Positions 17,688 to 19,402 of a stretch of 19,402 nucleotides of DNA are shown here, piece by piece. The stretch is from an uncultured Finegoldia sp. Its GTDB lineage: Bacteria > Bacillota > Clostridia > Tissierellales > Peptoniphilaceae. The stretch lies in contig NZ_CAMXVC010000031.1 of NCBI RefSeq assembly GCF_947252345.1, positions 1 to 19,402 on the forward strand, given 5' to 3'. The notes under the pieces are model-generated. The model did no database searches. It saw only the letters and a program-made list of their open reading frames with translations, and had not been told where the DNA came from. Each line of letters opens with the position of its first letter. Position 1 is the first letter of the stretch. The translations under genes were made by a program, and so were the position numbers.

Positions 17688-19373
17688 TTACAATTCTTTT
17701 TCTATTTCGTCTAATATTTCCAATAATTGTGGAAGAATCTCTTCGAGAACTCCATCGTTCATTGGGTTTTTGATGTTGCCGGCCTTCATTATTCCGAAGA
17801 ATGATTGGCTTCCACCGACTTTGCAAATTTCGAGGTAATCCTTGAAAGCATTCTCGCGATTTTTCCTCGATTTTAATAAGAATTGGAACGCACAAACTTG
17901 TGCTAATGTGTAGTCAATGTAGTAGAATGGGTTGTTGAATACGTGACCTTGTCTGAACCACCAAGTTCCCTTTTCCAAAAATTCATCATCATAATCCAAA
18001 TCTGGGCGATACATCAATTCTATTTCGTGATATTTTGCCTTTCTTTCTGCAGGTGTGCAATCAGGATTTTCGTAGACGAAGTGTTGGAAATGGTCTATCG
18101 TCACACCGTAAGGGATGAAGCTTATAGCTCCGTCCAAGTGAGCGAATTTGAACTTGTTTGTTTCTTCCTCGAAGAACAAATTCATCCATGGCCAAGTCAA
18201 AAATTCCATACTCATTGAGTGGATTTCACAAGCCTCGAATGTCGGCCAGATGTATTCAATTATTCTTCCATCCATTGAAGTGTAAGATTGGAATGCGTGG
18301 CCTGCTTCGTGAGTCATTACTTCTACGTCGTGAGTAGTTCCGTTGAAGTTGGCGAAGATAAATGGAGATTCATAATCTTCAATTGTCGTGCAATATCCGC
18401 CGCCTTCTTTGCCCTTTTTGCTTTCCAAATCAAACAATTCTCTTTCGTACATAAAATCGAAGAATTTTTTAGTTTCCGGAGACAATTCCGAGTACATTTT
18501 CTTGGCGTTGTCTACCAAGAAGTCTTTTTTTCCGTGAGGTTTTGCATTGCCGTCTGTGAACATTATGTTGCTATCGTAAGATTTCATATCTTCGATTCCA
18601 ATTCTCTTGGATTGTCTTTTTCTCAATTCAAGATAAACTGGCGTTACGTAATTTTTGACAAATTCTCTGTATTTTGCTACATCATTTTTGTTGTAGTCTG
18701 TTCTCATCAATGACTTGTATTGGTATTCGATGAATGAGTCAAATCCCAAAACCTTCGCCATATCTGTTCTGACGTGCACCATCTCATCGTAGATATCGTC
18801 GATTTCTTTTTCGTGTTGTTGGAAAAACTCGGAAACCTTTTTCGTAGCAGCTTTTCTCTCGTCACGATTTTTGGATTGAGTGTAAGGTGCCATTTGTGAC
18901 AACGTCAATATTTTGCCGTCAAACTCAATCTGTGCAGATGCGATTAATTTGTTGTATTTTGTAGTCAATTGGTTGTCTTTTTGCTTGTAAGGAACTGCCT
19001 TTTCGTTGAAAATCAATTGGCAGCTAATCAAATCAAACAAATGTTGTCCAAAGTGTTTTACCAAATCGCCCTTGAACTTTGAATCGTTGATTGCTTGTGA
19101 CATTTTCGTTTCCAATACCGAATAATATGGCATATACTCATCTAAGAAATCTTGTTCTTTTTTGTAAAACTCATCGTTTGTGTCGATGGAATGGCGAATG
19201 TATGCGAGGTTCACGTTGGTACTGAACGTCTTTTTAAATTTGTCCATTTCTTCCATGATTTTGATTTGTTCTTCGGAAGTTGTGGAATCGTTAAATCTTT
19301 TGATAAAATCTTCGACCTTTTTCTTGTCTTCTTCAAAATTTGGTCTAGTGTATTTGTATTCTGTAAATTTCAT
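17688..19373 (-). CDS. pepF: M3 family oligoendopeptidase (PepF-like)
   Basis: A cytoplasmic zinc metallopeptidase that cuts short peptides. The 561 residues carry HEAGH (355-359) as the zinc site, with E383 in CEIHSMSME as the third ligand 24 residues on, the M3B arrangement. The C-terminal GHVFNNPFYYIDYTLAQ block contains the His/Tyr residues that bind substrate in this family. There is no signal peptide. The ATG at 19373 has AGAGGTG upstream. TATGAT at the very end of the window (19397-19402 on the - strand) could be its -10, but the -35 lies outside. It converges on radA and has its own terminator. Subfamily naming (PepF versus related M3B enzymes) is less sure than the family. Confidence 0.9.
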   Translation of the reverse strand: MKFTEYKYTRPNFEEDKKKVEDFIKRFNDSTTSEEQIKIMEEMDKFKKTFSTNVNLAYIRHSIDTNDEFYKKEQDFLDEYMPYYSVLETKMSQAINDSKFKGDLVKHFGQHLFDLISCQLIFNEKAVPYKQKDNQLTTKYNKLIASAQIEFDGKILTLSQMAPYTQSKNRDERKAATKKVSEFFQQHEKEIDDIYDEMVHVRTDMAKVLGFDSFIEYQYKSLMRTDYNKNDVAKYREFVKNYVTPVYLELRKRQSKRIGIEDMKSYDSNIMFTDGNAKPHGKKDFLVDNAKKMYSELSPETKKFFDFMYERELFDLESKKGKEGGGYCTTIEDYESPFIFANFNGTTHDVEVMTHEAGHAFQSYTSMDGRIIEYIWPTFEACEIHSMSMEFLTWPWMNLFFEEETNKFKFAHLDGAISFIPYGVTIDHFQHFVYENPDCTPAERKAKYHEIELMYRPDLDYDDEFLEKGTWWFRQGHVFNNPFYYIDYTLAQVCAFQFLLKSRKNRENAFKDYLEICKVGGSQSFFGIMKAGNIKNPMNDGVLEEILPQLLEILDEIEKEL

Positions 19374-19402
19374 TTTTTCACCTCTAAAATTATTTTATCA
19401 TA

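Noticed and set aside
17943..18713. Two + strand open frames within the peptidase gene
   Set aside because: They are opposite-strand shadows of a clearly recognised M3 peptidase, with no start signals.

Overview
The window is low-GC DNA with Gram-positive style ribosome binding sites (AGGAG/GGAGG), GTG/TTG starts and tightly overlapping genes. The heat-shock operon order ctsR-mcsA-mcsB-clpC-radA is a Bacillota signature. The divergent McsB and the overall base composition suggest an anaerobic coccus of the Tissierellia/Peptoniphilaceae type (Finegoldia-like). That placement is an inference, not something the sequence proves.

Positions 1-4124 hold a probable Type II restriction-modification cassette. 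Two adenine/N4-type DNA methyltransferases lie on the + strand. On the - strand, converging on them, is an operon of a small XRE-type controller, an HNH nuclease and a PD-(D/E)XK nuclease with a PUA/EVE-like N-terminal region. A bidirectional terminator with a perfect 20-bp stem separates the convergent units.

Positions 4125-11665 hold a Type I (EcoR124-like) restriction-modification operon: hsdM, a two-domain hsdS, a third half-hsdS segment, hsdR, a small membrane protein and a broken small gene, ending at a terminator. The main feature is a tetranucleotide tract, (AAGC)11 plus AAG, at the 3' end of hsdS. In the present register HsdS stops just after the tract with two target-recognition domains. 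Loss of one unit, or gain of two, would fuse it in frame to the downstream segment and give a predicted 627-residue, three-recognition-domain HsdS. This looks like a slipped-strand (phase-variable) specificity switch of an uncommon layout. The small gene after hsdR carries an exact 11-bp tandem duplication that breaks its frame.

Positions 11666-17650 hold the protein quality-control operon. A clean sigma-A promoter (TTGATA-17-TATAAT) and a CtsR operator precede ctsR, mcsA, mcsB and clpC; radA follows clpC by one base. The McsB homologue has lost the nucleotide-binding arginines, the NEED motif, the catalytic cysteine and the RDxxRA motif, so it is predicted to be a pseudo-arginine-kinase. CtsR Arg62 and both ClpC N-domain phospho-arginine receptor glutamates are still present.

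Positions 17650-19402 hold a convergent M3-family oligoendopeptidase gene on the - strand, separated from radA by back-to-back terminators. No tRNA, rRNA, CRISPR array, transposase, integrase or insertion sequence was found.
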